Shown: positions 41,470 to 49,102 of the stretch, piece after piece | Layout: every line of letters begins with the position of its first letter | Position numbering within the stretch: position 1 is the stretch's first letter | Source of the DNA: Streptomyces hyaluromycini | GTDB taxonomy: Bacteria; Actinomycetota; Actinomycetes; Streptomycetales; Streptomycetaceae | Assembly: GCF_002217755.1 (NCBI RefSeq) | Contig: NZ_BCFL01000018.1 | Location: forward strand, 62,001-126,000 | DNA length: 64,000 nucleotides | Direction of reading: 5' to 3' | Program-made: the position numbers and the translations under genes | The notes under the pieces: generated by a model | What the model was told of the DNA's origin: nothing | The model's database searches: none | Seen by the model: only the letters and a program-made list of their open reading frames with translations

Positions 41470-41553
41470 CCCCGAAGGGGCGCTGGGGGTACCCCCGGCC
41501 GAAGGCTGGGGGAGGAACTGCGCGACCAGCCACGACGGCGCCGCAGCCGACAA
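41470..41553 (+). repeat. Dispersed 3'-end repeat, copy 6 (variant)
   Basis: CCCCGAAGGGGCGCTGGGGG leads into GTACCCCCGGCC and GGCTGGGGGAGGAACTGCGC, then GACCAGCCACGACGGCGCCGCAGCC. It is in opposite orientation to copy 5, 60 bases away, and follows the 3' end of the ACC deaminase gene. Confidence 0.75.
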
Positions 41554-41587
41554 CCGACGCACACCGGCCGGACGATCGACAGACCGT

Positions 41588-42604
41588 CTAGAACAGAGCG
41601 CTGTACGCGTTCAGCGCCGGCTGGCCGCCCAGGTGGGCGTAGAGCACCGTGGAGTCGGCGGGGATCTCGCCCCGCTCGACCAGGTCGACCATCCCCGCCA
41701 TCGACTTGCCCTCGTACACCGGGTCGGTGACCATGCCCTCGGTGCGGGCGGCGAGGCGCATGGCGTCCAGGGTGGTGTCGTCCGGGATGCCGTAGACACC
41801 GGCGTGGTAGCGGTCGTCGAGTTCGACGTCGTCGATCGTCAGGTCCCGCTTGAGGCCTATCAACTGGCCGGTGCGATGGGCGATCCTGGCGACCTGTTCG
41901 CGGGTTTCGGCGGGCTTGGCCGAGGCGTCGATGCCGATGACCCTACGTTCGCGGCCGCCCGCCTCCTCCAGCGCGGCGAACCCGGCGACCATGCCGGCCT
42001 GGGTCGAGCCGGTCACCGAGCAGACCACGACCGTGTCGAAGAAGACGCCCAACTGCTGCTCCTGCTCGGCTACTTCGTAGGCCCAGCCGGCGAAGCCGAG
42101 GCCGCCGAGCGGGTGGTCGGAGGCACCGGCCGGGATGGCGTACGGCTTGCCGCCGGACTCCTCGACCTCGCGCAGCGCCAGTTCCCAGCTCTCCTTGAAC
42201 CCGATCCCGAACCCGGCCCGGACCAGGCGTACGTCGGCTCCCGCCAGCCTGCTGATGAGAATGTTGCCGACCTTGTCGTACACCGAGTCCGGCCACTCCA
42301 CCCAGCTCTCCTGCACCAGCACGCACTTGAGCCCGGCGCGGGCGGCCACGGCGGCGACCTGGCGGGTGTGGTTGGACTGCACCCCGCCGATGGAGACGAG
42401 GGTGTCGCAGCCCTTGGCGAGCGCGTCGGCGACCAGGTACTCCAGCTTGCGCGTCTTGTTCCCGCCGTACGCGACACCGGAGTTGCAGTCCTCCCGCTTG
42501 GCCCACAGCGCGGCGCCGCCGAGGCGGGCGGTGAGGCGCTCCAGCGGGTGCACCGGCGAGGGGCCGAAGAGGAGGGGGTAACGGTCGTAGGAGGAAAGGG
42601 ACAT
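41588..42604 (-). CDS. acdS: 1-aminocyclopropane-1-carboxylate deaminase
   Basis: The 338-residue PLP enzyme breaks down ACC, the plant ethylene precursor, to ammonia and 2-oxobutanoate. The PLP lysine is K50 (GGNKTRK), and the SNHTRQ serine motif follows at 77. The sequence VYEGKSM (Y297, E298) has the glutamate that marks true ACC deaminases; D-cysteine desulfhydrases have threonine or serine there. The ATG at 42604 follows AGGAGG. It lies 22 bases after a GntR regulator gene in the same direction, so the two are co-transcribed. The gene suggests a plant-associated life, in line with the pectin genes. Confidence 0.92.
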   Translation of the reverse strand: MSLSSYDRYPLLFGPSPVHPLERLTARLGGAALWAKREDCNSGVAYGGNKTRKLEYLVADALAKGCDTLVSIGGVQSNHTRQVAAVAARAGLKCVLVQESWVEWPDSVYDKVGNILISRLAGADVRLVRAGFGIGFKESWELALREVEESGGKPYAIPAGASDHPLGGLGFAGWAYEVAEQEQQLGVFFDTVVVCSVTGSTQAGMVAGFAALEEAGGRERRVIGIDASAKPAETREQVARIAHRTGQLIGLKRDLTIDDVELDDRYHAGVYGIPDDTTLDAMRLAARTEGMVTDPVYEGKSMAGMVDLVERGEIPADSTVLYAHLGGQPALNAYSALF

Positions 42605-42626
42605 GGGGCGCCTCCTGGTGGCGTGG

Positions 42627-43283
42627 TCAGTCGGTGGTGTCGGCGTCGGCCAGGTCGGAGAGGGTGCGCCAGATGTCGGCGGTGACCCGGACCGCCGCCT
42701 CCGTGTCGCCGGCCGCGCACGCCTCGATGAGCCGTTCGTGCAGGCCGGGCGAGCGGCAGGAGCCGCCCTCGCCGAAGCGGCGGCGCTCCAGGCGGCGGAT
42801 GAGGGGGGTGTAGCGGGCGACGGTGGCGGCGGCCGCGCGGTTGCCGGCCACCCGGACCAGCACGTCGTGCAGTTCGTCGTCGGCGCGCAGGGCCTCGTCC
42901 ACGTCACCCGTCTGTACGGCGGCCGCGAAACGGACGTTGGACACGCGCATCTCGTCCAGGTCCGAGTCCCGCAGCCGGGGTACGGCGACCCGGGTGACCA
43001 GCTCGTGCATGGCGCCGACCACGGCCGCCGCGTCCCGCACCTCGGCCGCCACGACCGGGGTGACCCGGGTGTAGCTCTGCGGCTTGCTCTCCAGGAGCCC
43101 CTCGTCGACGAGGCGCGCGAACGCCTCCCGCACGGGCGCCCGGGACAGCCCGAGCCGATCCGCGAGCTCGGCATCGCGCACCACCGCGCCGGGTTCGATC
43201 TCCCCGGCGACGATGGCATCCCGGATCGCGGCGTAGGCGCGGTCTCGGAGCAGGGTGCGGGGCAGGGGGCGTAGGGCTTCCAC
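42627..43283 (-). CDS. GntR/FadR-family transcriptional regulator
   Basis: The 218-residue protein has a GntR winged helix (about 12-75, with [32 protein letters not shown]) and an FCD effector domain ([23 protein letters not shown]...). It is the first gene of an operon with acdS and presumably controls it. Just upstream, at 43287-43305, TTGA, 11 bases, TCAA surrounds TGTTAGATATCAA, a possible GntR-type operator. Confidence 0.92.
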   Translation of the reverse strand: MEALRPLPRTLLRDRAYAAIRDAIVAGEIEPGAVVRDAELADRLGLSRAPVREAFARLVDEGLLESKPQSYTRVTPVVAAEVRDAAAVVGAMHELVTRVAVPRLRDSDLDEMRVSNVRFAAAVQTGDVDEALRADDELHDVLVRVAGNRAAAATVARYTPLIRRLERRRFGEGGSCRSPGLHERLIEACAAGDTEAAVRVTADIWRTLSDLADADTTD

Positions 43284-43395
43284 AGATTGAAATGTTAGAT
43301 ATCAACCTCGTTCCAGACAAGCATGCGACTCCATGACAGTTCTCGCTACGCTGCGGAGCCGCATATCTGCCGGAGGCACAACGCCTGGGGGACAT

Positions 43396-44892
43396 ATGGA
43401 CGAACAGCCGCAGGAGACCGATGAGGGCGGCGGCTACGGCGTGCCCAACGAGTTGACGGACGTGGAGGAGGTGGCCACAGCCATCGTCCGCGTACTGAGC
43501 GTCCTCGTCACCGATCACGAGCCGAGGGAAGAGGACGAGCAGCGGGTGGTCCTCACCGTCAGCGCGGACATCGAGCGCGGCGGTACGGACATCGCCGAGA
43601 TTGATCAGCAACTGAGGGGCAAGTACCTTGAATTCGATGATCGACCTCGCGCCCGCTGGGAGGTGGAGGCGGAATTCGAGGCCGTCGCGACTCTGGCCGA
43701 CATTCTCGTCGGCTCCCGACGGCGCCCCGACACGCAGATCGTCGGGCCGTCGAGCCTGGAGATGCTGGTCCGGGCTGAGAACGAGGGCTCCGTGCCGCTC
43801 ACTAAGGGCGTCCCGGCCACACGACACGAGATATCGACACCACTCGGACCGCTCAAGATCACGGTCGGCCCGCCATCAGCCGCTCTGCTGTTGCGCTTGG
43901 CTCTGAGGCAATCCGGCATGGAGTGGCTGAAGGTGCTAGACCGACGAGTTCTCTTCGACCACCTGCTCGGCCAGGAGAAGCGAAGGGGAATCGCGGAGGG
44001 CTCCGTCGCCCGGATCTCGGCGCAGCGTGTGCTCCGGGTGGCCGCCTTGCCCCGTCTCCTGGCACTGCGGGTCGATGGGCCCCAAGACACTGACACGGAC
44101 GAATTGGAGCGGGCCGCCACCGCGTTCCGGGGGCGGCTGGCGTACGAGAGCGACGTCGTCCTCGCTCCGGTTCTGGACGTCGACCGACTCGAAGGCTCCT
44201 CCCAGCCACGCCTGGTTCGTCAACTACCGCTGCTTGCACCAGAGTTCGTGGCGGCCATCGGGCAAGGGACGCCCACCGGAGTCATCGGCGACCAGTTGCT
44301 CGGCGACACGCACGACCTGGACGAGGAACTGTCCGAGCGGTACCTCCGAGCGATCGCCGCGAGCGACGCCTTCGCGGCGTTCATGGGGTATTACCACGTG
44401 CTGGAGTACAGCATGGAGGAGGAGTGGTTCCGGGCGCTGCGCGACCGGGTCACAGCGGTGAGCGGGGTGTTGGAACGGCCAGCGGACATCAGGAAAGCGG
44501 TCAAGCCGGCGGCGCAGGCACTCGGGGTCAGCCAGGAGAGCATCAAGTGGAGCGAGCTGAATGCTCTGTACGCGGTGCTGCACAGTCATCTGGACGTCCG
44601 CGCGCTCGCCGTGGACCTCGACCGGTATCTCACCGGCGCGGCAGACTACTTCGCGGGCGCCACCGTCCCCTTCACCCAGGTGCCCTCACTGGACTTCCGG
44701 CAAGCCGACGACGCGACGCTCAGGACACTCGTGGCCGATCGCATCTACAAAGTGCGGTGCGCTGTCACGCACAGCAAGGAGTCCAGTGACCGGTACAGCC
44801 CCTACACCGACGAGCTGTTTCTCGGCCGCGAGATACCGCTGGTGAGGATCGCGGCCGAGCATCGTCTCTTCCCTCCCGCCCAACGGTTGTGA
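43396..44892 (+). CDS. Uncharacterised protein with C-terminal HEPN-type motif
   Basis: The 498-residue protein has no signal peptide or membrane segment. Near the C terminus, ADRIYKVRCAVTHSKES carries R454-x4-H459, the RX4-6H motif of HEPN ribonuclease domains, in the local context typical of ApeA-like HEPN proteins (IYxxRxxxVHS). The residue after the arginine is cysteine instead of the usual Asn, Asp or His, so activity is uncertain. The N-terminal 400 residues match no family I know. The ATG at 43396 follows GGGGGA; the frame extends back to 43333. Codon use is less GC-extreme than its neighbours, and it lies next to a TnpB gene, both signs of recent acquisition. HEPN proteins often serve in phage defence; that role here is inference. 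Confidence 0.75.
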   Translation: MDEQPQETDEGGGYGVPNELTDVEEVATAIVRVLSVLVTDHEPREEDEQRVVLTVSADIERGGTDIAEIDQQLRGKYLEFDDRPRARWEVEAEFEAVATLADILVGSRRRPDTQIVGPSSLEMLVRAENEGSVPLTKGVPATRHEISTPLGPLKITVGPPSAALLLRLALRQSGMEWLKVLDRRVLFDHLLGQEKRRGIAEGSVARISAQRVLRVAALPRLLALRVDGPQDTDTDELERAATAFRGRLAYESDVVLAPVLDVDRLEGSSQPRLVRQLPLLAPEFVAAIGQGTPTGVIGDQLLGDTHDLDEELSERYLRAIAASDAFAAFMGYYHVLEYSMEEEWFRALRDRVTAVSGVLERPADIRKAVKPAAQALGVSQESIKWSELNALYAVLHSHLDVRALAVDLDRYLTGAADYFAGATVPFTQVPSLDFRQADDATLRTLVADRIYKVRCAVTHSKESSDRYSPYTDELFLGREIPLVRIAAEHRLFPPAQRL

Positions 44893-45202
44893 GGAGACCC
44901 GCCTGCCCTGGCGCCCGGCGTCGGCCGGACATGGGCGAGGGGCAGGGGGCTCGGCTCAGCTGACGGTCAGCAATTCTGACACCTCCAGGGCCCGGTGATG
45001 GCGAACACGATGTCGGAGTGAACAGATGGTGAGCGACGGCACGCGAGTGTGTTCTGGCACGTATGACTGAGTCTTCGGGCAGTGATGAGTGCACGCGCTG
45101 GAGGGGAACGAAGATTCTTGTCTCGAATGCGTGACCGTGGCCGATGGCGGTCGTTGAGCGTGGTGATGGATTTCTGTTGCACCGGGTTGGGGGGTACGGA
45201 CG
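44893..45202. other. Gene-free stretch before the TnpB gene
   Basis: I see no supported gene, strong hairpin or direct repeat in these 310 bases. They probably include the left end of the TnpB-carrying element and its promoter, but no boundary or terminal repeat can be identified by eye. Confidence 0.4.
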
Positions 45203-46831
45203 GTGGGTGGGCTGCGGGAGGTAACGGCGCCGTTCCTGGTGTCCGGCCCCTCGGGAGTTGCGATCCGTACCCGGCTCAAGAACATGAGCGCCGGGGACGA
45301 GAAGGTTCTGCGCCTGGTCGGCGACCATCTTGGTTCGCTGGCCTCCCGTGATCTCAAGGCGCGGTGCGCGGCCGGACTGGAACACGACAGCGAGCAATGG
45401 GCACAGCGCAAGCGTGCTCTCACCGAAAAGTCGTCCTCCCGCTGGGCTGGCAGCATCACGAAGGCCACCCACGATCAGTGGGCGCTGGCCCGGCGTGGCC
45501 GACTCGCACACATCCACAGCCTTCAGGCAGGCATGCAGACGATCAGGCACCGACTGTCCCTACCCGTGAGCGAAAAGGGAAGCAAGCGTGCCCCCGGCGG
45601 GTACCGCAGCAAACGCGAGTGGTTCGCGAAGACCAGGCGTCTGCACGTCCTCGAAGACCGGCTGGCCACCGAGCGAGCCGACTGGGAGGCAGGTGTCGTA
45701 CACGTGGTGCGCGGCGGCAAGCGGCTGCTGACCACCCGCCACCACTTGGAGCACGCAGAACTCACCGAAGCCGGGTGGCGCGCCAGATGGGCAGCCCAGC
45801 GCCGCTTTCTCCAGGCAGACGGCGAGTCCGGGAAGCGGTACGGCAACGAGACCATCCGCGTCACCCCTGACGGCGAGGTCTCTCTCAAGCTCCCCGCACC
45901 GCTGGCGCACCTGGCCAACGCCCCGCACGGCCGGTACCTGCTCGCCGCCAGGGCGTCCTTCGCGCACCGGGGTGAGCAGTGGGCCGACCGAGTCACCGCC
46001 AACCGGGCCGTGGCCTACCGCATCCACGAAGACGTAGGCCGGGGCCGCTGGTACCTGACTGCCTCCTGGACTCACCCGCCAGTCCAAACGGTGCCGCTGG
46101 AAGCGGCCCGCGCGAACGGTGTGCTCGGCGTGGACACCAACGCCGATCACCTCGCCGCCTGGCGCCTGGACCGGCACGGCAACCCCGTCGGCGAACCGCT
46201 CCGCTTCGGCTACGACCTGACCGGCACCACGCAGCACCGCGACGCCCAAATTCGGCACGCACTGATCCGACTGCTGCACTGGGCCAGGCGCCACGGACTC
46301 GCCATCGCCATCGAGGACCTGGACTTCACCGCCGAGACCACCCGGGAGAAGCACGGTCGCAAGAAGCGGTTCCGCAAGCTGATCTCTGGCCTGCCCACCT
46401 CGCGGCTGCGGACCCGACTCGTGAGCATGGCGGCCGAACTCGGCATCCCCGTCATCGCCGTCGACCCCGCCTACACCTCCCGATGGGGCGCCCAACACTG
46501 GCAGAAACCCCTCACCAGTAACAACAGGAAGACCACCCGCCACGACGCAGCCGCCGTGGCGATCGGAAGACGCGCCCTGGGACACCCGATCCGGCGACGG
46601 ACGGCACCGCCCCCTGCTCACCGGAGCGATGAGCACGGGCATCGGACCGTCCAGGCCCGACCGGGTGTCCCAGGGGGCGAGGGAAACCGCCCCCGCATCT
46701 CCGGGCCACGGATACGATCCGCGCGCACCGGAAACGGCGCGAACGCGGTCGACCAGAACGCCCAACACCGTTGGGGGCGTTCGGCTGAGCATGAATCCTG
46801 GCAACAGGACTCACTCCCGCTCAGTCTCTAG
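45203..46831 (+). CDS. TnpB-family protein (RuvC-type RNA-guided nuclease relative) lacking the zinc ribbon
   Basis: The 542-residue protein has the split RuvC-like nuclease of IS200/IS605-type TnpB proteins: D311 (GVLGVDTNADH), E371 (AIAIEDLDFTAETT) and D448 (TRHDAAAVAIGRRALGHP). Between E371 and D448 the family motif DPAYTS is present, but the CxxC...CxxC zinc ribbon that normally follows is absent; there is no cysteine at all in that stretch. The first 300 residues are long and basic, as in the 'TnpB-related accessory' group of actinobacteria. The last 80 residues are an unstructured basic tail. There is no tnpA or serine recombinase gene in the window. The start GTG 45203 is one of several possibilities. 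Confidence 0.85.
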   Translation: MGGLREVTAPFLVSGPSGVAIRTRLKNMSAGDEKVLRLVGDHLGSLASRDLKARCAAGLEHDSEQWAQRKRALTEKSSSRWAGSITKATHDQWALARRGRLAHIHSLQAGMQTIRHRLSLPVSEKGSKRAPGGYRSKREWFAKTRRLHVLEDRLATERADWEAGVVHVVRGGKRLLTTRHHLEHAELTEAGWRARWAAQRRFLQADGESGKRYGNETIRVTPDGEVSLKLPAPLAHLANAPHGRYLLAARASFAHRGEQWADRVTANRAVAYRIHEDVGRGRWYLTASWTHPPVQTVPLEAARANGVLGVDTNADHLAAWRLDRHGNPVGEPLRFGYDLTGTTQHRDAQIRHALIRLLHWARRHGLAIAIEDLDFTAETTREKHGRKKRFRKLISGLPTSRLRTRLVSMAAELGIPVIAVDPAYTSRWGAQHWQKPLTSNNRKTTRHDAAAVAIGRRALGHPIRRRTAPPPAHRSDEHGHRTVQARPGVPGGEGNRPRISGPRIRSARTGNGANAVDQNAQHRWGRSAEHESWQQDSLPLSL

Positions 46832-47287
46832 GAACGGTCTGGATGTTGGCGTACAGGGTCCTACCGTCGGCGGGAAGGCGACGCCGGAACCTCGCTGTAG
46901 TCCAACTCGTCTTCGGTGCCGATGTTCAGCTCGTTGCAGGCGATCGGGTAGGTAGGACCGCTGCCGGTGGCGCCGACAGATGCCGGCGCTTTCGTCGCCC
47001 TCAGACAGGCTCGGGTTGACACCGACGAGGACATTCAGGGTGAGGGTGCCGCGCTTGGGGTCGACAGCGGCCTCGTGGGCGTACCGGCCCAGCGCCATGA
47101 CGGGGCTTCGGTCCTCGGGGTAGGCCTCAAAGCCGTAGCCGTGGTCCCTGGTCACGCCGGCGGCACCGGCTTTATCCTCGGTCTCGTCGCAGGTGAGCCA
47201 GATGCCGCACGGGATGTTGCCGCTCACAACGCACCGTGCCGCCTGCTCTCTTCCCGCCGCGACGGCGCCCACCCCAAGCGGCGGCAC
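46811..47287 (-). pseudogene. Frameshifted remnant of an unknown protein gene
   Basis: In one minus-strand frame, 47230 down to about 47005 reads like real protein (CGIWLTCDETEDKAGAAGVTRDHG, then LGRYAHEAAVDPKRGTLTLN), with G/C third positions. Past about 47000 the coding pattern moves to another frame, reading SVGATGSGPTYPIACNELN and IGTEDELDYSEVPASPSRRR with a stop at 46868. So one reading frame was broken by an indel. The 5' end has no ribosome site. I do not recognise the family. It borders the TnpB gene tail to tail and may be the place where that element landed. Confidence 0.5.
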
Positions 47288-47329
47288 CCGGCGGTGCCCA
47301 ACCTCCGCACACCCCCACCCCTTCGGCCC

Positions 47330-48760
47330 CTACCCCCCGTGCTGCGAGCGTGCCTTGAAAGCCGCCTTGCGGGCCTCCTTGGCCACCTTCTTGTCCGGGT
47401 GGAGGCGGCCCATCGCCTCAAGTACGTCGGCCGTGTCGGGGTGTCCGACCCGCCACGCCTCGGCGAAGAACCCGCTGTGCTGCTGGGCCAGGCCCTCCAC
47501 CAGCGCCCGCAGTTCCTCGGAGTTCCCCTCGGCGGCCAGCTGCGCGGCCACCGTGTCGATGGTCAGCCAGAAGATCATGTCCTGGGAGGGCGCCGGCACG
47601 TCGGCGGCACCGCGTTCGACCAGCCAGACCCTTGCCAGGCCGCCCAGCTCGGGGTCGTCGAGGACCTCGCGGAGGGCGGGCTCGGCCTCGGGGCCGAGCA
47701 GCGACAGCGCCTGCTGGCAGCGCAGCCGCCGCAGCGGAGCGCCCGCGTCCGCACCGCGCGCGGCGGCCAGCAGTTCCCGGGCCGCGGCGAGGGATTCCCG
47801 GCGGGCCAGCCACTGCTCGGTCTCGGCCTGCGCAGCCCCCTGCGGAAACGCGGCCGTACCGTCGAGCAGCGCGTCCGCGCCCTTGTCGGCGAGCTCCCCG
47901 ACCGCCGGCGCCTCGAAGCCGGCCTCCAGCAGCCGCGCCCGCAGCCCGTACGCGCCGAGCGGGGTGAGCCGCACCATGCCGTAGCGGGAGACGTCGGCCT
48001 CGTCGACCGGCCCCGCCGCCGGCTCCTCCTCCGCGTCGGCCATCAGCGCCTCGTCGACCGGCTGGTACTCGACGAGCCCGACCGGCTCAAGGAGCCGGAA
48101 CTGGTCGTCGAGCCGCATCATCGCGTCGGAGACCTGTTCGAGGACGTCGTTGGTCGGCTCCCCCATGTCGCTGGGCACGATCATCGACGCGGCGAGCGCG
48201 GGCAGCGGCACCGGCGCCTCACCGGGACCGCCCTCGCTCACGGTCAGCAGGTACAGGTTGCCGAGGACGCCGTCGAGGAAGTCCGCCTCCCCCTCGGGGT
48301 CCCAGCCGAGTGACGAGAAATCGACCTCGCCGCCCTCGCCGAGCGCATCGACAATTCCATCCAGGTCGGGCACGCTCGCGTCCGCGATGACGGTCTCCAG
48401 CGCGGCCCGCCACACCGCGAGGACGTCATGCGGCGAGCCCCCGGTGAGCAGCGCCAGCTCCTCCCCCGCCGCCACCGTGCCGGCCTCCTCGTCGGCGATC
48501 TCGACGAGTCCGGTGTCCACGGCGACCCGCCAGGCCTCACCGGCGTAGGCGGCCGCGTCGTCCCCGGTGAGTCCGAGCGCCTCGGCCGCGGCCGGGAGCT
48601 GCTCCTCGACCAGTTCGCCACCTGCGTCCACGCGGGTGTCGGGGCCGGCCCAGCGGGCGAGCCGGGCGGCCCGGGCGAGCAGCGGCGTGGACAGTGCGGC
48701 ATGCGCCAGCTCCGCTTCGGAACGCAACCGCACCGGGGGCAGGGGGGCGCTGTCAGACAT
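47330..48760 (-). CDS. Conserved hypothetical protein, HEAT-like helical repeats
   Basis: The 476-residue protein is acidic, alanine- and leucine-rich, and has no signal peptide or membrane helix. The N-terminal half contains a winged-helix-like stretch (LSTPLLARAARLARWAG ... ELALLTGGSPHDVLAVWRAALE) and the C-terminal half has helical repeats resembling HEAT units (SLLGPEAEPALREVLDDPELGGLARVWLVERG). The ATG at 48760 follows GAGGAG by 9 bases. Proteins of this look are common in Streptomyces but their role is not known to me. It stands alone; the 342 bases to the next gene hold promoters only. Confidence 0.8.
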   Translation of the reverse strand: MSDSAPLPPVRLRSEAELAHAALSTPLLARAARLARWAGPDTRVDAGGELVEEQLPAAAEALGLTGDDAAAYAGEAWRVAVDTGLVEIADEEAGTVAAGEELALLTGGSPHDVLAVWRAALETVIADASVPDLDGIVDALGEGGEVDFSSLGWDPEGEADFLDGVLGNLYLLTVSEGGPGEAPVPLPALAASMIVPSDMGEPTNDVLEQVSDAMMRLDDQFRLLEPVGLVEYQPVDEALMADAEEEPAAGPVDEADVSRYGMVRLTPLGAYGLRARLLEAGFEAPAVGELADKGADALLDGTAAFPQGAAQAETEQWLARRESLAAARELLAAARGADAGAPLRRLRCQQALSLLGPEAEPALREVLDDPELGGLARVWLVERGAADVPAPSQDMIFWLTIDTVAAQLAAEGNSEELRALVEGLAQQHSGFFAEAWRVGHPDTADVLEAMGRLHPDKKVAKEARKAAFKARSQHGG

Positions 48761-48985
48761 CGGCTGGTTCTCCTCGGACGCCTCAACGGTCGTACGGCGA
48801 CATGGACACCGTATCGACGGCCGTACGACCACCTGGACGCCGTACGGCTCAGCCGCTCAGCCTAGACGGATTTCCACCCATGCCGCCCGGTTCATCTACC
48901 CGCCGGACCCCGTACATGGCTGAAACCTTGACAACTGCCCTGATCAGGCAGGAGATTGACGCGCGTAGAAAACGGGAGGACAACT

Positions 48986-49053
48986 GTTCACCCTGCATCT
49001 ACGCGTGTCACATCCGCGTTACCTGGCATATATGAACGTGTCATGAACGCACC
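48986..49053. promoter_or_regulatory. Candidate PHO box before the secreted nuclease gene
   Basis: On the minus strand GTTCAT occurs twice exactly 11 bases apart (the plus-strand tandem ATGAACGTGTC / ATGAACGCACC at 49032-49053), and GTTCACCCTGC at 48986 also fits. PhoP binds 11-bp direct repeats beginning GTTCA in Streptomyces. The position, 50-117 bases before the TTG start, is right for phosphate control of an extracellular nuclease. Confidence 0.4.
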
Positions 49054-49102
49054 ATAAACCGCCCTCGTCCCGGCGCTTCCGTATGTCCCCGGAGGGATTC
49101 CC

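Noticed and set aside
41588..42604. Annotation as D-cysteine desulfhydrase
   Set aside because: The residue after the active-site Tyr is Glu (VYEGKSM), as in ACC deaminases, not Thr or Ser.
46868..47046. Possible small peptide precursor (MSSSVSTRACLRATK start, acidic IGTEDELDYSEV end)
   Set aside because: The acidic stretch at first recalled a lanthipeptide-type leader, but there are no modification or export genes nearby and the sequence is better explained as the shifted end of a broken gene.
43284..47330. CRISPR-type locus because of TnpB and HEPN proteins together
   Set aside because: No direct-repeat/spacer array, no Cas1 or Cas2, and no effector with CRISPR-type domains is present.
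46967..48313. Plus-strand 448-codon frame
   Set aside because: It is antisense to the helical-repeat protein at 47330-48760 and shows no protein-like composition.
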